The notes beneath the pieces were generated by a model. That model did not search any database. It saw only the letters and a list, made by a program, of their open reading frames with translations, and was not told where the DNA came from. Made by a program: the position numbers and the translations under genes. From Nepenthes gracilis (lineage: Eukaryota; Streptophyta; Magnoliopsida; Caryophyllales; Nepenthaceae), in the NCBI GenBank assembly GCA_033239525.1, contig BSYO01000036.1:11228524-11292523 (forward strand): 64,000 nt of DNA, in the 5' to 3' direction. Positions 48,301-60,352 of this stretch are shown piece after piece (the first letter of the stretch is position 1; every line of letters begins with the position of its first letter).

Positions 48301-49507
48301 AGGGGTCATGCGATAAGGGGTCCTTGAAATAGGTGCCGATCCTGTCACGAGATTAATTCCGAACTCAATCTCATGGTGTGGCGATAGAGTAGACAGCTTA
48401 TCTGGAAAAATATCCTCGAACTCACACACAATTGGAATCTCCTTGGCTGACAACTTATGGCTCTCCACAACACTAGCATAAGACAGAAAGACATCACATC
48501 CGCTCCTCAACAGATGGAGAGCCTGGAGGGCCAAAATAAAGATAGATTCCTTCAATCTCCGGATTCCTTAAAAGTGAAAGGGCTCCCATTTTGGGATCGC
48601 AAAATCCACCATCTTGTGGAAACAATCAATAATTGTATGATATTTTGACAATCAATCACTACCCAAAATAACATCAAAATCATACAACTATTCACCTCAA
48701 CAATACACTCAGGGTATAAAACATTAGTGATAATAGAAGATCCCGTGGGCATTGAAACAACCAAAAAGAATTCAAGAATCATAGGAGAGGATGCAATATG
48801 ACAGGCAAATCGAGGTGAAACAAACAAATACGTAGACCCAGAATTGAAAAGTACTGTACAAGAAGTGCCACAAATGGAGAGAATACCTTCATCCACATTA
48901 TCTGATACCTTCGCTTCACTTGCCGTCATTGCAAAGGCCTTTCCATGGACGATGGGCTTGAGAGTGAGGGCCTTCTTCTAATGAGGGCATTCCTTGATCT
49001 TATGCCTCAACTGACTTCAATTGAAAGAGACACTCGACAACTTATAATAGGGCTTGTTCTCGTGCATCTTCCCACAATGCCAACATGAGCTGGCCGAAGC
49101 TTGTGAAGATGATGTGGTCGGACTACCCTTCTTCGCTGAATCTTGCTGCCTTATTCTCTTAGACGGTCTCTCAGAAATCGCGCCAGAGCTAGCACCAACT
49201 CCACTCTTACTCGGTGATCGCTTCTTGAAGAACTCTTCTTCGGTAAGTTTTGCTTATGGATCAAAGCACGATCCTACATGTCTATATAAGTCAACAACTT
49301 TAAGGTTGCCTACTGCTTGTGAATATTGTCCCGCAAGCCTTGTAAAAACTTCCTTGCCCTCCTCTCCTCGTCGTTGGCCATGTACGGGGTGAATCGCGAT
49401 AACTTTGTGAACTTGGCATCATACTCGACTACAGTCCGAGAACCTTGCCTCAAGTGAATGAACTCCTCCTTCTGAACACGGAGGTTGGACGAAAAATATT
49501 TCTTCAT
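48268..49507 (-). pseudogene. Chromovirus gag and protease
   Basis: Gag (49507-49310) reads LRVQKEEFIHLRQGSRTVVEY and RKFLQGLRDNI. The zinc-knuckle region near 49100 is degraded. Protease (48929-48552) has LFNSGSTYLFVSPRFA, with the catalytic Asp replaced by Asn. The segment 48555-48268 (PIVCEFEDIFPDKLS, then TPYRMTPAKLKELKQQL) leads into RT. Confidence 0.85.
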
Positions 49508-52460
49508 GAATACTAGATGCTGGGTTTATCAACGAAGTTCAATATCTAGATTGGTTTTTGAAAGTGGTCATGGTAAAAAAGAGCAACAGGAAGCGGAGAA
49601 TGTATGTTGATTTTACAGATGTCAACAAGGCATGTACGAAGGATAGCTTCCCGCTACCGAGAATTGACTTGCTTATAGATTTAATATCCGAACTTGAGCT
49701 TTAAAGTTTCATGGATGTGTACTCAGGTTATAATCAAATTCGAATGAGCCCAAAGGATGAGGAGCATACGTCCTTCATGATAGATTAAGGGACATACTGT
49801 TATAAAGTTATATCCTTTAGATTGAAGAATGCTGGTACTACTTACCAATGGCTTGTCAATAAGATGTTTGAGGCCCAAATTGGACGGAATGTGAAGGTCT
49901 CTATGGACGATATGCTCATCAAAAGCAAAGTGATCCACCATCGTATTCGAGATCTAGAAGAGACTTTCAATGTCCTTAGGGAACACTAGATGAAACTCAA
50001 TTTGACAAAATGTACGTTCGGAGTGGCCTCTGCTAAATTCTTAGGTTATTTTTTTTTACACCGAGGGATTGAAGCAAATCTTAAAAAGATTAAGGCCATC
50101 CTTGATATGAATTCACCTATGACAGTGAAGGAGGTCCAGAAGTTGACTGGAAGAATAGAAACACTCTCTTGGTTCTTAGCAAAATTGATCGAGAAATATT
50201 TGCCCTTTTTTAAGGCTCTGAGGGGGACAAAAACTAATAATTTTCAATGGACGACTGATTGTAAAGCAGCCTTCAGAGATCTTAAATTGTATCTCTCCAA
50301 CCCTCCTCTTCTGATTTCTTCTAAAAAAGGCGAAGAGTTGTATTTGTAGTTCGTTGTGTCCGATACAGCTTTGACATCGGTCTTGATTCGACATCAGTAC
50401 GACAAGCAATGGCCTGTATATTATGTCAGCAAGATCCTGACTGATATTGAAACCAGATACTCTCACGGAGAGATGATAGCTCTAGTACTTGTATATTCCA
50501 CTCGAAAATTGAGGCATTATTTCCAAGTGCACAAAATCATAGTCTTAACAAACCAACCTTAAGAGTAATATTGTAGAAATCGGAATGTCAGGACGACTGG
50601 TTAAGTGGGCCACTGAGTTGGGTGAGTTCAACATAGAATTATGTTTGAGGCTTGCTTCAAAAGGTCAAGCCTTGGCGGATTTTATTGTTGAAATATCAAC
50701 CTTAACTCTGGACACATCAAATCTTTGTATGAATGATGAACCACTCAACCCTCAAGTTTGGACTTTGCATGTGGACGACTCTTCAATGAAAGGTGGTTGT
50801 GGTGCTGGTGTTGTATTGAGAATACTTGAGGGATCAGAGATTAAATATTCAATGATTCTTGGGTTTTAAATAACTAACAACATTGCAGAATAGGAAGTAC
50901 TACACGCAGGACTTCAGTTGGCAAAAGAATACTCAGTCAAGAATCTAATTGTTTACAGCGACTTAAAGTTAGTTGTTAACCAAGTCCAAGAAAAGTTTGA
51001 CGTCGGCCACCCACAGCTTTCCAAGTATCTCTTAAAGGTCAAAAGTTTAACTTCGGCCTTTGAGAAGATGGAAATAGTCCACATTCTAAGAGAAGAGAAT
51101 GGCAAAGCCGACTTGTTAACAAGGGAAGCCGTGTCTAGAGATCTTGAGCAGTACGCTCAAGGAATGCGTGAGATCCTCGAAAATCCCAGTATAGACGATC
51201 CTGAGCCAGAAGTTATGCAAATAGCTAATACTGGTAATTGGATGATCCCCTATTTGAGGTACCTATCTGAGGGGACATTACCTGAGGACTCAAAGGAGGC
51301 TAAGAAAGTGAAAAGGATGGCAAGCTGGTATATCATCATAGATGGCCAGTTATACCGTCGTGTGTTTTCTGCTCCATACTTACAGTGGCTTACACTAGAG
51401 GAGGTTGATTACGCTCTCGAAAAAATACACCTAGTATTTACAGATCCCACATTGAGGGCAAAAACCTTACTTTTAAACTGGTGAGGTAAGGATCTTATTG
51501 GCTAACCATGAAGTACGACACCATGGATTTCATATAAAAGTGTAAAAATTGCCAAGTCCATGAGAACCTTACCCACCAGCCTCACACAGAACTTCGAGCT
51601 TTACAATCATCTTGGCTATTTGCACAATCGGGGCTTGATATCATCGGACATTTGCCCATGGCTTTTGGGTAGAGAATGTTCATAATTATCGGAATCAATT
51701 ATTTCATAAAGTGGATTGAGGCCACACCATTAGCTCGGATAATTGAGCAGAATGCCACAGAGTTCATCCGTCAAAGCATTGTATGCAGGTTTGGTATTCC
51801 AAAATGTATTGTAACTAATAATGGGACCCAATTTACTAGTAAGAGGTTTACCAAGTATTGTGCAAACATAAGGATAAGGTTGGTTCATACGTTAGTTGCC
51901 TACCCGCAAATTAACGGACAAGTAAAAGTTATCAGCCGCTCGATACTACATGGATTGAGGATGAAGTTAGAGCATGCTGGGGGCTCATAGGTAGATGAAT
52001 TGCCATTGGTTTTATTGTCATATAAAATAACACCAAGAGAACCGACTAGAGAGATGCCCTTTAGCCTATGTTATGGGGCTGAGACAGTTATTCCAGTAGA
52101 GGTTAGGCTGCCTAGTCTCTGGGTTAAATGTTTCAACCCAGACAATAATTCACAAGGGTTTTGGAAGAACCTTGATATGCCTGAGGAAGCCTGCGACATG
52201 ACAAGATTGTAGACAGCAGCGTATCAGTAAAAAATTGTCAAATACTACAATAATAAGGTGAAAGCACGTCAATTTGAAGTAGGAAATTTAGTACCGTGAA
52301 GCATTAAGGCCACAGGTAAAAATACTGATCGGAACAAGTTTTTTCCAAATTGGGAAGGGTCGTTCATCGTCTTAGCAATCCTTCTAAATGGGGCGTACAA
52401 ATTATGTACTCAAGAAGGCAGACTTGCCTCTCGGAGGTGGAATACTTCTTGTAATGGCTA
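49508..52460 (+). mobile_element. Truncated Tat-type gypsy fragment (mid-RT to integrase)
   Basis: It starts inside RT with LDAGFINEVQYLDW at 49508 and aligns throughout to 17580-20540 of the element in the CCT gene, but is a diverged, more AT-rich family. Parts: RT to 50240 (box reads SMDDMLIK), RNase H tether and first RNase H (50356-50650), second RNase H (WTLHVDDSSMKGGCGAGVVL, 50757-51200), integrase (51676-51990 FIIIGINYFIKWIEA, CIVTNNGTQFTSKRF) and tail to about 52460. The second integrase Asp of TDNG is Asn (TNNG). No LTR is attached at either end. Confidence 0.88.
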
Positions 52461-53618
52461 ACCGATTCACATGATGTATAACTTGTTTACTTATTTAACA
52501 TACCATATATGGTCGGTTTATCAATAATTTTCTAACAGGTTCATACTAAATTAACAAAATAGGCAATTAAATGTAAATTGGTTCAACGACCAAATCGAGA
52601 TATTTTTGGAAACCGTTTTACATGGTGATATTTTAGAATTAGTACTAGATGACTTGTCCGGGTCGGCTGCTAGTTCAACCGGTTCATGGCCGGTTTAATT
52701 CATTTTTCATGATTTGCCAGCTATAGCACCAATATGGTTGCCGGGAATGGTTCGGTTGTCATTTTGTGGTCCAGTTCGGTAGTTAATTCATACCAAATTT
52801 TACAAGTTAATACTTTAACATCATCTTAACATACTTAGACTACTTTGGCTGCTGGTTCAGCCGATTTGGGACTCGATTTAACCCATTTTCATGGGCTAAA
52901 ATTCAAGACTTCAGCAAACCGTTGAAGTTCAGTTTAGTTATTGATGGAAGGTCCGATTCAGTGACCAATTCAACTCTAATTCATGAGATGTTTTGTCACA
53001 ATATCAATAAGAGATTTATCTTATTGGTCACCAAATTTGGGCCGGTTTGAAAATCATTAGGTGGCCAGTTCAGCCAGATAACAGTAGCTGATTCCGCTAC
53101 TACTCTGGCTTCAGGATTTCAACTAGTATGTTGCTAAATTTAGGTCCGATTCAGTGATTAAATCACCATAAAAAATTACTTTTCATACATTTTTAGAAAC
53201 AGCGCACAATTGTGGATCGGATCATATAAATTTTTCAATTTTATCCTTACTCTGTTCAAAGTTATATACTAATTTTGTGCTAAAAAACTACATTCTGATG
53301 CAATTTGGTTGGTTCAGTGATATTTAATTTTTCCAAGGCTGAACCAGTCAGATTTTAAGAGATATTTTTATACCCACTTCATGACATCTTAGAGGGTTCA
53401 TTAAAGTTTCTATACAAATTTTATAGAGCTTGAACCGATCAAAAATGTGAGGAAAATCAGCATCAACAGCAAGCCCCTGATTTTCTCGGTTCAAACTGCC
53501 AGTTGATTTTAAAAGTATTGAACCAACCGGTTTCATGAAGAATTATTTCAAAATAAAAATATGGTAATTTAGCCAACATATTAAAGTTTCTTCACTAAAA
53601 TTTTCATGGAGTAATTTT
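52461..53618. repeat. GGTTC-word-rich noncoding stretch
   Basis: Degenerate phrases such as GGTTCAGC, CCGGTTCA, GTCCGATTCAGTGA and AACCGGTT recur irregularly on both strands across about 900 bp (52640-53560). There is no fixed period and no coding potential. It may be an extremely decayed repeat or LTR region. Confidence 0.4.
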
Positions 53619-55770
53619 GTGATGTCTCGGTCTTGAAATATGGTAATTAGGAGATAATTGAATTGTTAATGATCCAAAATTAGGCTTACAAAATATAAAA
53701 AAATTAAGATCAGAAGCAAAATAAGGTAAATGGGCTCGGCACTTACTGGCTTCCGAGGCGCAAGCCAGACACATTTAGCCTAATGGGTCCACCCGAGCAG
53801 CGCCCGAGGTGCCACCCGGGCGCATTTAGCAAAATCGATTGTTTGAAGGGTGCTCGACAAGCACCCGAGGTGACACCATGGCAGAATGTGGGCGGCCGAA
53901 GGACGCCCGACTGGCGCTCGAGTGCTAGTCACGTTTTCAACCCATCGACTTTAGGTATTGTTTATAAAAAGGGGAAGGGTTTTGAGGTTGGACCAGCATA
54001 GGCACGAAGGAGGAAGAGAGAAAAAGAGGAGGGATTCTTCGCCACATTCTGTCCAATCAGAGTAAGAAAATCAGTAAATCAGGGTGAGGTAAGTGTACTC
54101 CAAACTCCCTCTTCTCTTATTGTTGCTTTTTGACCTCTCCAAAGCGGTATTATTGCTCTAATACCTACTCCCTCAAAGATTAATGCATATTTTTCATGTT
54201 TCTCATATTTGTATGTAAAGATTTTATGTTCAAGCTTAAATATCATAATTTATGACTTCAATTTGTCATCTGGCATGTGTTTTGTGTTCGATTTGTGTTC
54301 GGTTTGAAAATGGAGATTATGGTATTTGTAAATCTCAAGATATGAAGAGGAAACACTATTTGATAAGTTATGTGAGTTATTCGGACAAGTTTCCTCTGAA
54401 AAATTATAATATGTTACACCGTCCGACATTATTGAGAGTTCCAAGCTTATTTGATGGCTTCGGCCCAGAGCTCATCGGCATACCAAGGGTATAACCCTGT
54501 CCACCAAGTGATGTGTGGACCACCTTCCTCGGGGCATTAATTTTGGAGGACAGCGATTAGGCCTAATTGAATATCCTATCCTCGAGATGCAAATAAGGAG
54601 GAATTCTTGTTTGAACTAAGAATTTTGAATGAGAGAATCGTCCTTCCTCGGGATGTAAATTTTGGAGGATAGAGCTTTAAATTGAGAACTTTGATCATCC
54701 TTCCTCGGGATGTAAATTTTGGAGGATAAAGCTTTGAATTTAGAGTTTGATAATCTTGCCATAGGAATGTAAATCCAAGAGGAATTCCGTGTTTGAATTC
54801 AAAGTTTAGAGTTTGATCATCCTGCCATCGAGATATAAATTCAGGAGGAATAGATTTTGATTGAAAGTATTGAGAAGAGCTTTTGAATTGAGAATTCTGA
54901 TAATAGTTTGAATTAATAATATTAAAAATAGTTTATGGATTGAGGATTTTGACCATCTTGTCCTTAGGATGTAAACTTCGGAGGAAAAGAGCTTTGAAAT
55001 AAGAACCAAGAACTTTTGAACATGATTTTCTTATGTTATGCATCGTTTTTAAGCTTTTACCTCGTCTGCATGCATATTTGGTTTCCAAGCTTCTTCTATG
55101 TTTCTTTGTCCTTATTTATTTGTATGATTTCATGAAATTTGCCTATTCTTGTTTCTATAGTATATTGTTGAGTATTTGGTTCACCCCTTACTTTTTGTCC
55201 CCCTACCAGATAAGTTGAAAGCTGATACGGATTGAAGATAGGATTAGTTAGAAGGAAGGAGGCTTGTGGGCTTGAAGACCTTGAAGATTTTGAAAGCCTT
55301 GAGGACTTGTGTATGTATATAGTTAATATTTTGAATGAATGTTGTATATTATGATGATATAGAATGCTTTTATGCTTTGATGAATGTATTATTTTTGCTT
55401 CCGTAGGTTATAGTTATAGTTACTTTCCCATTATTTTTAATATTTGGATTTGTTTTGGTCGTAGAAGGTATTTTTCTTAGATCCAATACGGTAGTTTAGG
55501 AGTACTATGTTGAAACCATGGATGACATGGCGTTTATTGATCCTATGGATATGTTGTGTATGTGTTGTGGGTTAAAACAATGAGGAATATTTATGTATAT
55601 GTTGTATGTAGGGTGTGCAATTCAGGTTGTTTGTATGATTTTTGTCCATTTTTAGATGAAACTCTACCCGATTTTCTGTAAAATTAAATATTTTAAATTT
55701 GGAGTATTAGTTTTGTATGTTTATTGACAGAGGTCTTTAGAGGATAAGGACCCTTTTCTTCACACAATCG
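53619..55770 (+). mobile_element. Solo-LTR-like region, chromovirus type
   Basis: It starts TGTGATGTCTCGG, contains a TTTATAAAAAGGGG TATA region (about 53959), a GGTGAGGTAAGTG phrase (54083), tandem hairpin repeats (54525-54990) and CCCCTACCAGATAAG (55200). That layout is what I know from long Tekay-like LTRs and is partly shared with 43505-45508. No coding remnant or primer site adjoins. The 3' border is uncertain. Confidence 0.5.
54525..54990 (+). repeat. Tandem 55-70 bp hairpin-forming repeats
   Basis: At least seven imperfect units (starting near 54525, 54570, 54645, 54700, 54757, 54820 and 54955) carry TCCTCGGGATGTAAATTTTG followed by GAGGA, in which TCCTC pairs with GAGGA. Units at 54645 and 54700 are nearly identical; the outer ones are more decayed. 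Confidence 0.75.
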
Positions 55771-56799
55771 GCCATTAATAGTATGTAAAAATTAGCATAT
55801 CAGTAAGCAATACAACAAGCTGTAGAAACCAATTTTATGATGCATGTTTCTAAATTTTAGCTATTCTAGCATGGTAACGGCAAGGATTTCAAGTATTGGA
55901 TCAATAATATTTGAAAAGAATTTCAAGAATTAACCAACAAATCAAGGAAGTGGAGGTGTTCTTGCCTAAAAATATTTTATATTCAATTTTAAACTTAGAG
56001 CTACTACTGAGTCCTTTCTCCAGACTTTGTTTTCCTTCTTTGTTTTTGCTCTGCTTTTTCTTTGGTTTCTCTCCGATTTTTCTTCTCTTATTTGGTGAAT
56101 ATTTAGCCTTATGTATCTATTAATTGCTAAAAATTTTTTGGATTTATTGGCACTTGCTACCTGTCTCATAAGATGTCAAAAGCTTCTACTGCCATAAGCT
56201 GAATCAGCTTGCATGCAAGCAGATGTGCTGCCCCTTTGTTTTGCCACTTATTTTTATTTTATTAGTGTTATTTTTAATATATTTTTAATTCCTTCATTAG
56301 CCTTGTGTCTCTTCTCATTTCTTGCCAAATTTCATCTTTTAATTAACTGAAAATAGTGATGGAAATTGAGTTGCTGTGAGGGCTTGCTGAAGCCGAGTCC
56401 CTCCTTTTGCTGAATTCTTGAGAATTCAGCTTAATGTGTGGGTGTTTGTGTGTTGAAATATATATATATTTACTTAATAAATTTAATTCATACTATATTT
56501 GGTCAATTCGTCCACATTCGGTTATTAATTAGGTGAAATTTTGGTAGCTGGGTTATATTGTTATCAACCAAAATAAATTTAATTATTAATCGATTGAGAA
56601 TTTATTAACCGAATTACTTCTATATCATTCATTCTATTATTTATTAACCGAAATTGAGGTCAATTTTATCAAATAAATTTTTATTACATTTCGATTTGAA
56701 TTCCTGATTTTTAGGTTTTTACTATTCATAAATTAATTTAGCTTACTGAATTATGAGTCATAGAATCTTGATCCTTACATCCAAGGAGCATAAGAGCAT
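55771..56799. other. AT-rich intergenic DNA with a perfect palindrome
   Basis: No recognisable gene; ORFs around 55911-56169 on both strands are shadows of each other. A perfect 10-bp arm inverted repeat (GCTGAATTCT, two bases, AGAATTCAGC) lies at 56409-56430. Confidence 0.5.
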
Positions 56800-57010
56800 T
56801 ATTTACACAGACTGTTAGTACTTGATGTGCAATCAAGCGGTGCACATGCGCAAGGGTGTGGACTCTTTGTTAAAGCATCCATGCCTGATGCACGCCCATT
56901 TAGCGCACGAGTGTTGGGGCACGGATTTCCTCATGGCCGCACATTTGTAACCTAATTTTTCACCCTCTTTATAAATATCTCCCTTTCAAACTTTAAGGAT
57001 ATACTGAAAA
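56800..57010 (+). mobile_element. LTR-like promoter module, GCAC-word type
   Basis: Word-rich DNA (GTGCACATGCGC, GATGCACGCCC, 56820-56940) precedes a TTTATAAATATC box at about 56968, the same arrangement as the other family X modules. Borders and orientation of any parent element are unclear. Confidence 0.35.
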
Positions 57011-58568
57011 TCAAGGAAAAATTACTGCTCTTCAAAAATCTCCTTGAATACTTGTAAATAGCCATTTTTAAGAAAACCATTCATTTATTCTTGAGATTTA
57101 ATGTCAAGATTTTTTCATTCCATATTCCTCTATTATTCTCCATCGTAGTACATACCTACTCTAACCTGAGAGCCTTTGTCAAAACATAAGTGGCGTGGAA
57201 ACCGAGTCCCAGTTATGTGTAGAGATTTTATAGCACGTGAAGTAAGATTGACAAGAAGAATAAAATGCGTCCAATTTTGTTATTAGAAGCAAATCCAATA
57301 AGTTTTTTAGTAGAGGTCACAAGTTGAAAATAAGTCGGCTAAAATTTAGTACTTCTATATCACTCGACTTGTAAGTTAACTTTTATAGTATATTATTTTT
57401 ATTACTGTAGAAATCTAAAGAGTGTTACATGATAATTGTGGTTATTGATATTTTTCTTTATTACTAAAAATCTTGCCTTATTTTCGTTATTGTTCGTATC
57501 TAATATTTACGGTGCATATTTGTTTGCTTTACATCCAAATTCGAGTATACATATTGTGTATTATATAATCTCGTGTGTTTTCTTTCCATAATTTAAAAAG
57601 TATCAAAACTTGTTGAAATTAGAAATCCCCAGTCTTTTGCAAGAAGATAGAACTCTACTAATTATACAAACACTCACGCTTAGTGCTTAGGTTAATGAGA
57701 TTTAACACAACAATAAAACTATTCACACAAGGAAATATAAATTCCTTAGTTGATTTGGCTGAACACATAGGAGAAATGAAGCTTGTCAGTGTTTACATTA
57801 CTCTCTGGTCTATTTGAATTCTCTCGAACCCACCATAATTTGCCGACATCATTTGGGCTTCGTGGCCTAATAAATTAGCCCATTCATTTGCTCCCATAAG
57901 TTTATACTTTTAGGTATTTTATTGGAACTATGTTTTTATTAATTTATATCATTAAGGGCATTTATATTACTTCTCATTTCAGTTCGGATTGGGTGACCAC
58001 AATATCAGTATTAAACATATTGGAGAATGTGTATCCATATTGACTATGTTGACGGAGAATTTTTTTCCTGAGATTTGTAAGCTGGTGTGAAAATATTAGC
58101 CAATATATCATCAAAATATTGTGTATGTTTACTGATATTTTAAAAATCGATCGATATATTATAAAATATTATCAATATGAAAATATTTATAATATTATCA
58201 CGGTATAAAAAAATATTAATATCAGGGGATCAGATGCTGATACATATTTGTCAATATTTTCATCAGCGATGTATTCACTTTGCCAAAATAAAATTTATGG
58301 GTTTATCATTTCATTAGTCAACTTACCATCATCGTTGCAGCTTGTAACGTTTATGCAACTTCCAATTACAGCAATACAGGCTATTACTATCACAACTACC
58401 TCCAAACCTTTGACTATTCGTAACAACTATTAACAAGCATGCAGATTACTAATATAGTGCCACATAGGACAAGGGTGGGGCCATACATGACGTCGTACAA
58501 TACATGATACCTCATGCTTTTACTAGTACTGCTAACATACTACATCCTTCTATTACATAAAAACATTT
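57011..58568. other. AT-rich intergenic DNA downstream of the P450
   Basis: No gene seen. The stretch 58020-58260 is rich in GATATT/CAATAT words, also present in intron 1 of the CCT gene copies. The 3'UTR and poly(A) site of the P450 should fall within the last few hundred bases. Confidence 0.45.
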
Positions 58569-60294
58569 TTAAAAATGATTTTTCATAGCTTCATCACATA
58601 TCGAATATTCATTACTATAGAGTTCATCAGGAAGGCGAGGAGTGAGGATAACTTCAAGTGGTGTGTCCTTCATGCTCGTAAGCCCAAATCTTTCTGTAAG
58701 GTCAACTTGCTTATTTGATAGAGTCATGATTTCAAATGCTTGTAATAAATTGGCCAATGTAAACATCATAATCTGAAGGGAAAAAGATATTCCAGGACAT
58801 ATTCTCTTGCCACTTCCAAATGGAATTAGTTCAAAATTCTGGCCTCTCACGTCAACATGCTTATGAGTGGTGAGGAATCTTTCCGGACGAAATTCACAGG
58901 GATCTGACCACACATGTGGATCTCTATGAATTTTATGGATATTGATGCAGAGTCGTGTGCCTGCTCGGACATGGTAACCACTTATGTTACAATCACTGAT
59001 GGCCTCGCGTGGACCAGATAGAGGTGCAGCGGGGTATAACCGCATTGTTTCTTTGATTATAGCTTGCAAGTAAACCAGGTTTTCCATATCTGAATCATTC
59101 ACTAGTCTTTCTTTTCCAACAATGGTATCAAACTCATCTAGCGCCTTCTTTAGCACGTGGCGATTATTGAGCAACAGGGAAACAGCCCATATCAATGTTG
59201 ATGTGGTTGTGTCTGTACCGCCAAAAATCATACTCTGTCAAGTCATACACAAATGTTAATTCTTAGTATATGTGTTGTAATTTAGTTATGCTAGCTTTAG
59301 TAATCATATATCCAAAAATGTGTTACTAAAGACATACGAGGCATGTAGCTTTAATGACAGTGTTTGATTCAAAACCGGAAGGCTTCTGTTGGGCTATGTG
59401 AGGAATATCAAGCATAGTATCAATAAAATCATGCTGACCATTTTCTTTTTCAGACGAATGAAATCTCTTATGTTCCTCCAACCAACCTTGAAGAATACTG
59501 TCTAGTTGTTTTGCAATCCTCTTCATATTCTTCTCATATCCTCCAACATCTAACCACCTTAGAAATGGAAGCGCATCTGAAACAGTAAAAGCTCCAGATA
59601 ATTCAGTAAACGCTCTTATAGCTATTTGACAAAGATTATACTCTTCACCTTTATAAAACTCCCACAATGACTTTCCTGCTATTAATCTTACTATAGCATT
59701 GAAATTGATATTCCCAATCCACTGCTTCAACTCTACTAAAATGCCATCAGAAGTAACATCCTTACTAGTTTGTCTCAATTTATCATGCAGTGCTTTTACA
59801 GCTACCCTTACCTCGAATATTCTAACATGCTTTAACTGTTCAAGTTTGTGATTTGAAAGGAGGTTTACGATGACTATTTTACGTAGTTCACGCCAATATG
59901 GGCCATAGGGACTAAAGCCAAACATGGCGGAATTGTAACCCAGTTGCTCCACCGCAAGTGTGCGAGGCCGATTAACAAAGACCTTATCGTTCTTGGCTAA
60001 ACATTCTTTAGCCAACTTCCAATTGCTAACTACTAAGACTGGGTGCATGCCAAATTTGAGTTGGAAGATCGGCCCGTACTTGTCTGCTAAGTTTGCCAAG
60101 GCTATGTGAGGAAGTGAAGAGCTTGCTAGTAGTAAGCGCAGGTGGCCAATCAGAGGCCATGACCCAGTTGGTTCTGGTGGTTGCCTCTTGGGGTTGCTGC
60201 TTCTTATTCTACTCCATATCACACAGCACAGAGAGACTAGGAGGGCAAATAGGGTAGCAAAAGTACATGTTTTAGCCAGTAGGTGGTGTTCCAT
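58569..60294 (-). CDS. Cytochrome P450, CYP82 family-like
   Basis: Two exons: 60294-59338 (319 codons) and 59234-58569 (221 codons plus stop), split by a 103-bp phase-0 intron with GT donor (CCTC|GTATGT) and AG acceptor (TTGACAG). The 540-residue product has an N-terminal membrane anchor (about 10-27), a proline hinge PPEPTGSWPLIGH (39-51), the oxygen-binding GGTDTTT (324-330), ExxR as KETMR (381-384 core), PERF (436-439) and the heme loop FGSGKRICPG (458-467, Cys465). Overall sequence, especially LVYLQAIIKETMRLYPAAP and VRGQNFELIPFGSG, matches CYP82 enzymes, ER-bound monooxygenases of specialised metabolism (furanocoumarin, alkaloid, flavone, terpenoid tailoring). All key residues are present and the frame is open, so it looks functional. 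The substrate cannot be told. No sister P450 or pathway gene is in view. Confidence 0.93.
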
Positions 60295-60346
60295 GGTGCT
60301 AAGAGCTCAAGACTACTGAAATATATAAAGAACTGGGAAAATCTTC

Positions 60347-60352
60347 GTTTAT
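60347..60352 (-). promoter_or_regulatory. Possible TATA box of the P450
   Basis: TATAAA on the minus strand, 53 bases upstream of the start codon, giving a short leader of 20-25 bases. A second AT-rich candidate (TTTATATATTT) lies at about 60320-60329, closer than usual. Confidence 0.4.

Larger units (their letters stand above)
43505..49507 (-). mobile_element. Truncated chromovirus-type Ty3/gypsy element
   Basis: On the minus strand, gag (from 49507), protease, RT, RNase H, integrase and a chromodomain-like C-terminus lead into a 2.0-kb 3' LTR (45508-43505). Phrases near the end of pol (VLWRNLSHEEAT and KYPHLFRGT) are typical of Tekay/Del-like chromoviruses. The 5' LTR and start of gag are missing: the element stops abruptly at 49507 where a plus-strand Tat fragment begins. 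Many stops and active-site changes make it dead. Flanking bases at the LTR end are TCGAC (43500-43504). Confidence 0.85.

Noticed and set aside
54525..54990. CRISPR-like array
   Set aside because: Units are adjacent imperfect repeats without unique spacers, in a plant LTR.
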